From Rebecca billardiae RCC1528 (lineage: Eukaryota; Haptophyta), in assembly GCA_965240325.2 (NCBI GenBank), contig OZ251224.1, positions 3,162,001-3,226,000 of the forward strand: a stretch of DNA of 64,000 nt, given 5' to 3'. A program made the translations under genes and the position numbers. Position 1 is the first letter of the stretch. Each line of letters opens with the position of its first letter. Below the pieces are notes generated by a model, which was not told the DNA's origin, did not search any database, and was given only the letters and a program-made list of their open reading frames with translations. This document shows, piece by piece, positions 20,791 through 29,182 of this stretch.

Positions 20791-20880
20791 ACAGGCGGAT
20801 GCGACGAGGCGTGATCGACGCATGAGCGCGACTCCACGTGCACGCCAGGCCACGCGAAGCTGACAGCCAGGGAGCACGGT
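20791..20880. repeat. Direct repeat, first unit
   Basis: The block ACAGGCGG...GAGGCGTGATCGACGCATGAGCG through GGAGCACGGT recurs at 21021-21110 with a few changes, 230 bp downstream. Confidence 0.8.
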
Positions 20881-21020
20881 GCGGGGCCGCGGATTCGTTC
20901 GGGCCGCTGCTGCTGACTGACCGCTGTCCCGCCGCGGGTCACCGCGCACCGGCAGCGCAAGGATAGTTAGATGATTTGCACTGGTCCGAGTAGGGTTCGA
21001 CCAGCGCCTGCGCGACGGCC

Positions 21021-21110
21021 GACAGGCGGGCGCGAGGCGTGATCGACGCATGAGCGCAACTCGACGTGCACGCCAGGCCACGCGGAGCTGACAGCCCGAG
21101 GGAGCACGGT
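21021..21110. repeat. Direct repeat, second unit
   Basis: Near-copy of 20791-20880; it differs by scattered substitutions and small indels. Confidence 0.8.
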
Positions 21111-21883
21111 GCCGAGGTCGGAGGTGCGACTGGGCACCAGTCACGGATCGTTCGCGCACGCCGCGCGTGCACGGGCTGACACACCTCGATCAGGCTCGGC
21201 ACGCGTTGCAGAGGCACAGCCAGCTCTGGGGACGTCACGCACCACCGTCGCCCGCGCAGCTCGTCCTCCTCGTAGAGTACCGTTCAGTTCCGAGGCGTAG
21301 CCCTCGCTCAGAGTCGACCGTCGACGATGGACTCGGATCGTCGGCGCTCCCCGGAAAGGCATGGCAAGGGCGGCGCGTGGTGAAGTCGAAGACTCAGAGA
21401 TCGATCAGTCCGGCATCAGGCGCCGCTGCCCCCGAGCTTGCGAGAGCCCGAATACAGGGCGGCTGCCGCGGCGCGGCCGGGGCGCCCCGGCGCCGACCGG
21501 CGCGCGGCCGCGCGCAGGCATCGACACGGGGCGGCGGGGGCGCGCGGAGTGAGCGGGGGCACGAACGCGATGTCGACGGCAGTCGGGACCCGCCGCAGCC
21601 GCGCGCTCCAGGCGCAACTCGCCGCGCGCACCTGCCCATCGCCGTCCTCACCCGTCGGTCGCTCGTCAGCTCGCCTGGCCTCTCGCGGTCTCGCCGCAGC
21701 CGTGGCGTACAAAAGTCAAAACGCGGGCCCGCGCGCCCCGGCTCCCGCTTCCGGTGTCAGATAGTATTGAGATTCGCCGAGGTTGGCCCATCGGCTACTG
21801 ACCCTTGCCTCGTCGGCTCCTGATACAGACACGGCGCGATTGAATAGTTGATTCAACTGTCACATCGGTTCGCGGCAATCTCC

Positions 21884-22215
21884 ATCTAGATACGACGTCA
21901 TCGCTCCTTGGACCTTGCTGCAATCTCATTGGCCGGAAAAATCGCTTGTAACGGTTCGTTACGATAGGGATCCTAAAGGGCGTGAAGTTTTTTGGACGGG
22001 CGTCACTCCACGCTTTACTATGAACTTGCCGTGGGCGCGACCTTTTTCGGCCGTGATGCGTGTTAGAGAGGGTCTCAAAATTCGAAACTCGGTCTCCTCC
22101 AGCCCTGAAAATCGTCCCCCGTCCCTTTTTTCTTGATCAAAGACCTTTTTGAAACGTGGTTAGGGCCCACGGAGCGGGCTCCACGCTGCGCGCTCCGCCC
22201 TGCACCGCGGGCCAT
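21884..22215 (+). repeat. 332-bp dispersed repeat, copy 1
   Basis: Starts ATCTAGATACG and ends CACCGCGGGCCAT. It is very like 49090-49421 over the same length, and its 3' two thirds match 25815-26102. It holds TTCTTGATCAAAGA and a CG-rich end with an imperfect hairpin. It looks like a non-autonomous mobile element; I cannot define terminal inverted repeats. Confidence 0.75.
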
Positions 22216-23017
22216 AACATATATATATATATATAGTTATTGATAATTATTAATTGCAAATTGATGACGATGCGCGGCACGTCCGGTAGCTATACTGGTC
22301 GTAGACGTAGTCCCGCCGCAATCTAATTTGGCATCAATAAAGACTATAGCTAGACTATATTGACTAATAAATAGTCGGATCCATGGGACGTGGGGCGACG
22401 TGGCTATACGTGTTTACAGTAGCTTACAGTGCGCGCGACATCATATATAATATATCGATCGTCAGCAATCATCAGCCGGCGCGCGCCGGGCCCGGCGCAG
22501 CCGCGCAGCGCGCATTGCCATTGGGCGCGCCAGCATTAAGTCCGCCATTTATTCCGCGACGATTTCGCGGACTATTGCCGTTAGACTTGCGCGCGCATCG
22601 TCGCGCGTTCGTCGCATCAATCAATGATGCGCAGCCGGAGACCGAGCTAGTCCCGCGCGCGAGTTAGCGTCGCGTACGGCCGTACGCGCGTGATGATATG
22701 TATTCATGAAGCTAATAGCTATTGCGATGACGATAGTCGATATATACGACATTCAAATATTTCAATCTGAGGATAACGTGATTGAGGTGGGTAGTACCAT
22801 AGGCGTAGCCGGCCCGCGTAGCCGGTAGTGGCCCCGTGCCGCAGGCTGGCTCGCAGGGCCCATGGCCATGCCGGTGCGGATACGACGGCGGACGATACGT
22901 GCCGCAATCGTCCGGATGGCGCCCGTGCCCTGTCACCCGTGGCGCCGGCCCGCCCGTGCCCGCGGGCATGTGGCCCGTGGCCGCTTGGCGGCCCGCGCCC
23001 GCGCGGCACAGTAGCTG

Positions 23018-24598
23018 CTAGCCGCCGGCCGACGCCGCAGCCGGGCAGACAGACCGCCCATCGCGGCACACCTTTGGGAGCGGGTAGCCGCCGCACAAAA
23101 AGTCTTGGAAGTAGACGCGGCACACGGTGCGCATCAGCTCCGGCTCCTCCTGCAGCTGCGCCATGAGGGCGGCGCGTGAAGGGATGCCCTCCTCCCGGGG
23201 GTGTGATTTGCGAACGACGATGCGCTCGGCGCCCGCGGATCGAGACTGGGCAAGGCCTCGCCTCTGCACGCGCCGCCGCCGGCGCGAGCTTGCGTGCCAG
23301 GAGTACGCGGGCTGCACCGCGCAGCCGCGCGCGCGCGCGAGCTCCGTCGCGTTAATGCGGCGCAGCAGCGCGTCCGTGTCCTCTGCGAGCGACTCGGTGC
23401 GCAGCAAGAGCTGCACGGGCAGGCTGTCGAGCGGCGCCTGCGGCGCGCACTGCCCCGGCGCAGGCCGTGCCTTCCGGCTTGGGCGGCGCACTGGCGCGTC
23501 GGTGCGGCTGCGGCTCACCGATCGGATGCCGTGGAAGAGGCTGGCGGTGTGCAGGTGGCGCGAAGAGTCGTACCGAGCGACACACTCGGTCGCGTGCGCG
23601 AAGGCGCGGAAGCGCGCGCGCTCATCCAAGACGCCGTGCTCGAGGATCACTGGCTCTGTGTCAGGCCGGTTTCGCCTCGGGTCTGTGGCGCCGTCGCGCG
23701 GCGGCTGCAGGCCCAGCGTGCCCGTGTACCCGGCGAGCAACCAGCCTGCGTCGCTCTTAGCCAGCAGCCTGCGCAGCTCTGAGTCATCGAGCGCCGCGCC
23801 GCTCCCATCGTCCTGGCCCAGCTCGAGCTTGACGAGCGTGCGCCAGTTAGGCAGGCGGACGGCGCGCTGCGTGGGCTGGGCCTTGACGCCGGCGCCGCCG
23901 TCCCCCGCCGCCGCTCCGCTGCCGGCTCGACTCTCCCTGCCTCCGGCCTCCGGCCGCTCGAGCAGCACCACCCCCGTCATGTCCTTGATCACCTCGGCGT
24001 AAGCGGAGAGGAAGCGGCTCACCGGCTCGCGCGCTTGGCCGGCGGTGAGCCAGTGATGGTGCAGTGGAAGGTCGGGCGGGGAGTGCGGCGATCTGCGCAC
24101 TGCTCCGAGCGACGGGCCGAACACGCAGCGCCAAAAGTTCGTGATGTGGCCGCTCCCAGCCTTCCAGACCACGTGGATGAGCACAGACTCATTGGTGTGC
24201 TCGTTGAGAGCGCGCAGGTAGTGGGCGCCGCCCAGGCTGCATGTACGCCCCGCCTCGTCGCGAGGCTGTGGTGGGCAGCTGCGAGGCCGGGGCCACACCA
24301 CGCTCTCGAACACGTGCAGCTCCGGGCCGTCCCACGCGCTCCTCATGCGCAGGTCGAACGTCCTGTTCTCCGCTCGGAAATTGCACTTGTCGACGAGGGT
24401 GCGGTGGTGTTCGAGAAGGAGCTCCGGCGCGTTGGCGGGAGCGCTAGGGCCGTTCGAGCAGAAGCGTCCTTCGACGAGCCAGAGCAGCCATGGCGCGCCG
24501 AGCAGCGCCACCGCAATCGCCACGAGTCGTCCTCGTGGCGATTGCGCGTGGCGATTGCGCGTCCTCGTGGCGATTGCGCGATTGCGCGTGGCCGCCAT
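23018..24598 (-). CDS. Type II membrane sulfotransferase-like protein
   Basis: Single exon, 526 residues. One hydrophobic anchor (LVAIAVALLGAPWLLWLVEG, about 25-44) follows a short basic N-terminus, which suggests a Golgi type II protein. VLIHVVWKAGSGHITNFW (about 140) fits the 5' PAPS-binding loop, and REPVSRFLSAYAEVIKD (about 195) fits the 3'-phosphate loop of sulfotransferases. The C-terminus has VCRVYFQDFLCGGYPLP, an ending common in algal members. Middle regions rich in Arg and Gly (about 215-240, 360-390) look like loops. It would move sulfate from PAPS to a sugar or protein; the substrate is unknown. The start codon lies in tandem GTGGCGATTGCG-type repeats, so the very N-terminus is repeat-derived. 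Confidence 0.7.
   Translation of the reverse strand: MAATRNRAIATRTRNRHAQSPRGRLVAIAVALLGAPWLLWLVEGRFCSNGPSAPANAPELLLEHHRTLVDKCNFRAENRTFDLRMRSAWDGPELHVFESVVWPRPRSCPPQPRDEAGRTCSLGGAHYLRALNEHTNESVLIHVVWKAGSGHITNFWRCVFGPSLGAVRRSPHSPPDLPLHHHWLTAGQAREPVSRFLSAYAEVIKDMTGVVLLERPEAGGRESRAGSGAAAGDGGAGVKAQPTQRAVRLPNWRTLVKLELGQDDGSGAALDDSELRRLLAKSDAGWLLAGYTGTLGLQPPRDGATDPRRNRPDTEPVILEHGVLDERARFRAFAHATECVARYDSSRHLHTASLFHGIRSVSRSRTDAPVRRPSRKARPAPGQCAPQAPLDSLPVQLLLRTESLAEDTDALLRRINATELARARGCAVQPAYSWHASSRRRRRVQRRGLAQSRSAGAERIVVRKSHPREEGIPSRAALMAQLQEEPELMRTVCRVYFQDFLCGGYPLPKVCRDGRSVCPAAASAGG
24526..24592. repeat. Tandem GTGGCGATTGCG-type repeat over the sulfotransferase N-terminus
   Basis: CTCGTGGCGATTGCGCG-type units occur several times in a row and encode the RNRAIATRTRNRH stretch on the minus strand. 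Confidence 0.75.
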
Positions 24599-24788
24599 TG
24601 TGAAGGCGTTCTACCATCACCACAAGAAGACGGATCCACATTCCACAGTGGTTGGTTGGGGATTGGGTTGCCATGGTTGGGGGCTGGCCAGGTTGGGGCT
24701 GGAGGCTTCCGCCCGCTTCGGCCGCCATCGTCAGTCTACAATCTAATCACCAGCCCACCAGGAGCTTGCCCCTCCTACTCAGCCAGAT

Positions 24789-24860
24789 AATATATGACCG
24801 CGTTCCGCGGTCCTTTTCTGCATAGAATCAACGCAGTTGGGGGCCCGCGGTGGCCGTGCA
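24789..24860 (+). repeat. Stem-loop dispersed repeat, copy 2 of 3
   Basis: ATATATGACCGCGTTCCGCGG and the hairpin (24796-24812) are identical to copy 1. The tail is more diverged but keeps GGGCCCGCGGTGG. Confidence 0.8.
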
Positions 24861-25058
24861 ATCGCGTGAATCGCGGCTCTCCGCCGTAGTGGCAGTTCGC
24901 CAGTTGAAGTCGGTTCTGAGATGACTGAAGCTATATTAGTCCGACCGTCGCCCTGCCTGCGCGACCGCGAGACTCATTCACACTTCACACAATCACAGCA
25001 GCGGACCTGAGACCGCACCCGGCACCGGTCGTCAAATCGGACGTCCGTCTGACAACTA

Positions 25059-25200
25059 GCTGCCAAATGTCCAACTGGCTGATCAGCTCGGATCCGACCC
25101 GTCCGCGATCGTGCCATCGGCATCGGAATTACTACTAGTAGCTGCCAAACTGTGTCCAACTCTGGCTGATCAGCTCGGATCCGACCCGTCCGCGATCGTG
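25059..25200. repeat. Pair of ~60-bp direct repeats
   Basis: GCTGCCAAA...CTGGCTGATCAGCTCGGATCC through CGACCCGTCCGCGATCGTGCC occurs at about 25059-25118 and again at 25139-25200, with small differences. Confidence 0.8.
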
Positions 25201-25814
25201 CCGAGTGAGTCGTGCCGCGGAGCTCGGAGTACTGAAGGAGTCGGGTGTGACAGCAGGGTGCTTTAGCGCTGCGGCCCGTGCCAGCCAACGACCAGACGTA
25301 CTCTGGCCACTTGACCCGTTGCACGGGTCAGTGACCGTACGCCCTGCCTAGTGCCTACCGCGCGCGCCGCGCGACCGGCGACTCGGGGTGATGGAGAGCG
25401 GATGGCGACAGCAGCAGCAGTCCTCATGAAGACGATGAAACTGGCGGCACGGGTGCACGAGGTGGCAGGCGAAAGCGCGCCGACGAGACCGCATTTGACA
25501 CACCTGAGCCGCACGCGCGTGCCGAGTCGCCGAGCGGCGAGCGCTGCAAACGCGCAACCGTACCGCGCGCGCCACGACGGCGCGGCACTAGCTGATGCAG
25601 GCCGTACTGCCGGCACTGCTTCTGCGATCATGCGCCACGGTCGCAGCTGACTGCGTGAGCAGCAAGCGGGAGGCGGGTCCGGAGGCACGTGCAGGCGCCG
25701 TCCCGCATATCCGCCATCGCCCATCGTGCCGGGGCACGTCACCTCCGACGATCCGGATGTGGCCCAGTCCGGACGTCACGCGATCCGGGAAGACGAGCGG
25801 GAAGACGAGTACGA

Positions 25815-26102
25815 TTCGCTCGTAACGAACCGTTACACTAATGTCACGTCCAGCTGACGTCCAGATCGCACTTTACTTAAGGGAATCAGCTGGGCGCGGT
25901 TTTTTTTGGCCTGATAGACCTCTCAATGCGATCTCAAAAACTCGAAACTCGGTCTCCGCCAGCCCTAAAAATCGCCCCCCGTCCCTTTTTTTCCGCCGCC
26001 CCCCGTCCCTTTTTTCTTGATCAAAGATCTTTTTGAAACGTGGTTCGGGCCCGCTGGTGCGGGCTCCACGCTGCGCGCTCCGCCCTGCACCGCGGGCCAT
26101 GA
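25815..26102 (+). repeat. Dispersed repeat, copy 2 (diverged 5' part)
   Basis: The 3' part (ACTCGAAACTCGGTCTCC... to CACCGCGGGCCAT) matches copies 1 and 3, with an internal duplication of the CCCCCCGTCCCTTTTTT block. The 5' part is only weakly similar. It lies directly upstream of a hAT transposase remnant. Confidence 0.7.
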
Positions 26103-26262
26103 CGATTGTGATGACGACATATTTTTTCACATATTCCCAGCGCGAATCTGCGAGGGGATATTTTCACATATCTTGCAATCTCTCACTGGGGCATCCTGCA
26201 TCCAGACGCCGCAGACTGCCCGCGGAGCCGCCGTCTACTGATCCAGACGTCCACCCGCGCGC

Positions 26263-26425
26263 ATGCCGCGCATCGTCTTTGCCATCACGCCGAGCTCGGC
26301 TGCGTGCGAGCGCGTGTTCTCGCTGCTGAAGATCTCATGTTCGGCGACTCGCACGGAAGGGGGCGTACGCCGACATGCTGCAGGGCTCGCTGAGTGCTCA
26401 GGTACAACAAGCGGCAGCTCTGACG
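26263..26425 (+). pseudogene. Decayed hAT-family transposase C-terminal fragment
   Basis: The frame from 26263 reads MPRIVFAITPSSAACERVFS and then LLK, which fits the hAT dimerisation motif (PSSAAxERxFS). Further on, MFGDS, YADMLQGSLS and YNKR occur in different frames, as expected for the end of a hAT transposase with frameshifts. No upstream catalytic part is seen here. Confidence 0.65.
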
Positions 26426-26696
26426 ACTGGCTGACGTTGTGAGTAGTGACACGAGGCGTGAGAGTTATTTATGGAATATGGGACTCCGGACTGCACGCTC
26501 GCGCCCGCGGGCGCGCGCGCGGGGGTCCGCAATAAGCCAATGTTTTGGCCATATGTAGGCAATATCTGCACGGAGGCAGGCACATAATCGAATACCATAT
26601 TTCGGCCATCTCGAGCACATATCTGGCCAGGGGCAACCCGGAGCCCATTATTACAAAGGGGGGAATTTAAACAGTACCCAGCATACCACGACGCCG

Positions 26697-26870
26697 GTCT
26701 GTGGCCGAGTGGGAGTACTGGCGTGCTCTTGCGTCTGAGGTCATGGGTTCAAAACCAGTTTCCAGGTCTCTCTTCGGAGAGCGTGCGATGAAGGATGGCG
26801 CGGCAACCTGCCACCGTGAGCCTTACGCACGTTAAAACCAATAAACTGTAAGTCTGTAAGTGTAACGGCC
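26697..26870 (+). repeat. tRNA-like unit, candidate SINE head
   Basis: TGGCCGAGTGG (26702-26712) fits a pol III A box and GGTTCAAAACC (26746-26756) fits a B box, with tRNA-like spacing. The anticodon and acceptor stems do not pair well, so a working tRNA is unlikely. An unrelated tail with AATAAACTGTAAGTCTGTAAGTG follows, as in tRNA-derived SINEs. Confidence 0.45.
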
Positions 26871-27366
26871 CCAGAAGGCTAAGGCTTGAGAAGGCGCCGC
26901 GTGAATCACTGAATCACTGCAAAGCGACCAGGTGGCCGGGTACAGCTCGTCTTAAGGGAAACGGTTCGGTGCTTGCCGTCTCGCCTAATCCGAAATGTCT
27001 GAGTCCCGGTGGCAATGAAAATCGCGTCCACCAGGTATAAGTATTACTCGTCGATATCTAGTCAGCCGCCGCGCGACGATGATCATATAATAATTAAATC
27101 CGCCTATCCGGCGGGTAGTCTGACGTGACTGCTGTGTCACGACACCGCTGCAGCCGATCGCGGGAGTCCGGCGTGGCTCCGTTCTCAATCTCTGAGGATT
27201 CTGAGTCGGACAGCTCAGCCTAGCTGTGCTGAGTCACGACTCAGTAATTTAGACCGATCCGAGCATTAGCAAGGGAGATCGAATCCGAGCGGCCCTGCCG
27301 TATTAGTATACTATAGTACTAGTTAGCTTACTGAATTCTGCTGCAAGCACGGGCTCGGGCCGGATA

Positions 27367-28233
27367 TCACAACGAGGGCTCGACGTGGTAGCCAGCCTCA
27401 TGCCCGTTGGCATCCACAACGGGCGTGAACGTGAAGCGCGGCGGCTCGCCCGCGGCCTCCCGCAGGTAGGTCCCAACACAGTCGAAGAGCACGCCCCCGC
27501 GCTGCTGATGTCCTTGCGCGTGGTGGCCTGTGCCGGTGAGCAGCCACGCGCGGCCGTGCTCGCGAAGCGTGCTGCGCAGACGGCCGTCGAGCACGACGCC
27601 GACGGTCGCCTGCGACTGGAAGTGCAGGTCGAGCGCCGTGGCTGGCAGGCCGTGGGACCCCATGACGAACGCGAAGCGCTCCAGCGGGTCTGGGATCGCA
27701 AAGGCTGCCCGCGCGTCGCGCGCAGCCGAGTCGACCCAGAACTCCTCCGGAAGGCGCGTGGCCCTGGCGGGGGCCGGCGACGCCGCCGGGTGCAGCGGCA
27801 GCGGCCGCGGTGCCGGTGCGCGCGCTACTGTCGGCAGCTCCGCCCGCCGATCGGGCAGCAGGTTGTCCAGCTTGGCGCCGGCACCGCTCTCCGGCTGGGC
27901 AGCGAGCGCGAGGCGCTCCATCGCCTCCTGAGCTGCTTGTGACGGATGAAGGTACAAGCACAGCGGGTTCGTGCAGGAGTCACCGTATGCGCATGGCTTG
28001 CTGGCACACTGCGCGCGCATCGCCTCCGCCTCCTCGTCGCTCACGTGGATGTCGCGACACTTGTGGCCGAATGCGCAGCTCCCGGCGACGTACGCCATGC
28101 AGACACGCCCAGAGCTGCCGGGCGCCTCCTTCACGTGCCGGTAGATGCAGTCAGGCCGCGTGCACGCTGAGCCGTACTGACACAGCGGCATCTGCTGCCG
28201 CGCGGCCGCAGCCTTGCTCTTGCCTCTCCCCAT
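27367..28233 (-). CDS. Triple CCCH zinc finger protein with C-terminal Smr domain
   Basis: Single exon, 288 residues. Three CCCH fingers: C18-x5-C24-x4-C29-x3-H33, then C-x7-C-x5-C-x3-H, then C-x5-C-x4-C-x3-H. A Pro/Ala-rich linker (about 115-175) joins them to an Smr-like domain. That domain has LDLH at about residue 200 and TGTGHHAQG at about 235, followed by GVLFDCVGTYL. CCCH fingers bind RNA or act in Cys/His-rich RNA complexes. Smr domains nick DNA or RNA, with the LDLH and TGxG loops at the active site. Together they suggest an RNA-binding endonuclease, for example in mRNA surveillance; that role is inference. No introns. Confidence 0.8.
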   Translation of the reverse strand: MGRGKSKAAAARQQMPLCQYGSACTRPDCIYRHVKEAPGSSGRVCMAYVAGSCAFGHKCRDIHVSDEEAEAMRAQCASKPCAYGDSCTNPLCLYLHPSQAAQEAMERLALAAQPESGAGAKLDNLLPDRRAELPTVARAPAPRPLPLHPAASPAPARATRLPEEFWVDSAARDARAAFAIPDPLERFAFVMGSHGLPATALDLHFQSQATVGVVLDGRLRSTLREHGRAWLLTGTGHHAQGHQQRGGVLFDCVGTYLREAAGEPPRFTFTPVVDANGHEAGYHVEPSL

Positions 28234-29182
28234 GCCCGACGACGGCGGCGGCGGCGGGATGCGCCAGCCTCGGGCACGATGGCGGCCTCAGTCAGTCCTG
28301 GCAGGGCTGGCAGACTCCTTGACCAGTCTAGGAGACCCGCGTCGTCCTATGGAGCGCTCGTTGGAACTTGGCGGGGCTTGGAACTTGACACCGCATTTCC
28401 CAGCGAAGTGCCCCATCTCGGCGGGGCTGGCACGGTCGGCACACGCTCCTGAGCGCTCGCTTCGCGGTGCGGCAGGCCTTGGGCAGCCCAGACAGACATG
28501 CCGCGACCGAATTACCGGGCCATGCGCGCACCACACCCGCGCTACATGGCCTGCGCGCTGGACGACTGAGAGGCAACGCCGAACCACTGCATTCCACTGC
28601 CCCGCATGCACCCCGAGTCACCTTCAGAGGGCGTCGACGAGCGCAGAGCGGGTGCGTGGGAGTTCGACCAACTCGTGTACCTTCTTGCAAGCACCAGCGG
28701 CGAGGTCGCAAGCCGAACCTTGACCAGCCGTGAAACTTGAGCTGGTCGGCAGCAAAACCACCGTTTAACCCGGATCAAGTTAGCAGCGTGCGAGGAGGAG
28801 GCGCGGTGCGCGTCCACGGCTGGCGAGAGGCGTCCGGACCGTTCCGTTCTCGGCCGCGCCCGCGCGCTTCCCGCCGCCGCAGGCCCCGTGTACGCCCGTC
28901 GTCGCCCTCGCCGCGCGGGCGCCAAACCGGCGTCAAGTTCCAACGAGCGCTCCATACCTGTGTCGTTAAATCAAGAATGAGTCTAGATCTGCAGCCGGGA
29001 AAGCCGACGAAAGTCAGTCAGCACTCAGCATGGCGATTGGCGGTGGCTCCCGTCCCAGGGACAAGTCAACGACATGCTGCTGCCACTATTGCAGTACCTC
29101 GATGACAAGTGCACCCAGACTCAAGCGCGCATGCGACGCGCACGCATGTTGTCCGGCGGATGCATCTGATGGGGTGAGACGC
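28234..29182. other. Intergenic region holding a MITE-like element
   Basis: 949 bp between the CCCH-Smr start and the armadillo gene stop. Most of it is the 609-bp inverted-repeat element at 28348-28956. No gene is seen. Confidence 0.6.
28348..28956. mobile_element. MITE-like element with 23-bp perfect inverted ends
   Basis: The left end TATGGAGCGCTCGTTGGAAC continues with TTG (28348-28370) and is the exact reverse complement of 28934-28956. If the outermost TA is a target-site duplication, the ends start TGGAGCGCTC, as in Tc1/mariner-type non-autonomous elements. No transposase is encoded. The left arm (about 28348-28480) matches 61835-61968 in inverted orientation. Confidence 0.75.

Larger units (their letters stand above)
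20157..23017. other. Long intergenic region rich in repeats
   Basis: No supportable gene in 2.86 kb. It holds a stem-loop repeat (20571-20655), a pair of direct repeats (20791-20880 and 21021-21110), the first copy of a 332-bp dispersed repeat (21884-22215), and AT-dinucleotide runs near 22219-22234. The short open frame at 22383-22667 has no coding signature. Confidence 0.6.
24599..27366. other. Long intergenic region with repeats and transposon debris
   Basis: 2.77 kb with no intact gene. Contents in order: stem-loop repeat copy 2 (24789-24860), a direct repeat pair (25059-25118 and 25139-25200), dispersed repeat copy 2 (25815-26102), a hAT transposase relic (26263-26425), and a tRNA-like unit (26697-26870). 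The remainder up to 27366 is featureless to me. Confidence 0.6.

Noticed and set aside
22383-22667. Small gene of 94 codons
   Set aside because: Starts in AT-rich repeat-bearing DNA, composition changes mid-frame, no motif, and no splice or neighbour support.
26697-26775. Functional tRNA gene
   Set aside because: A and B boxes are fair, but acceptor and anticodon stems pair poorly; a SINE-like unit fits better.
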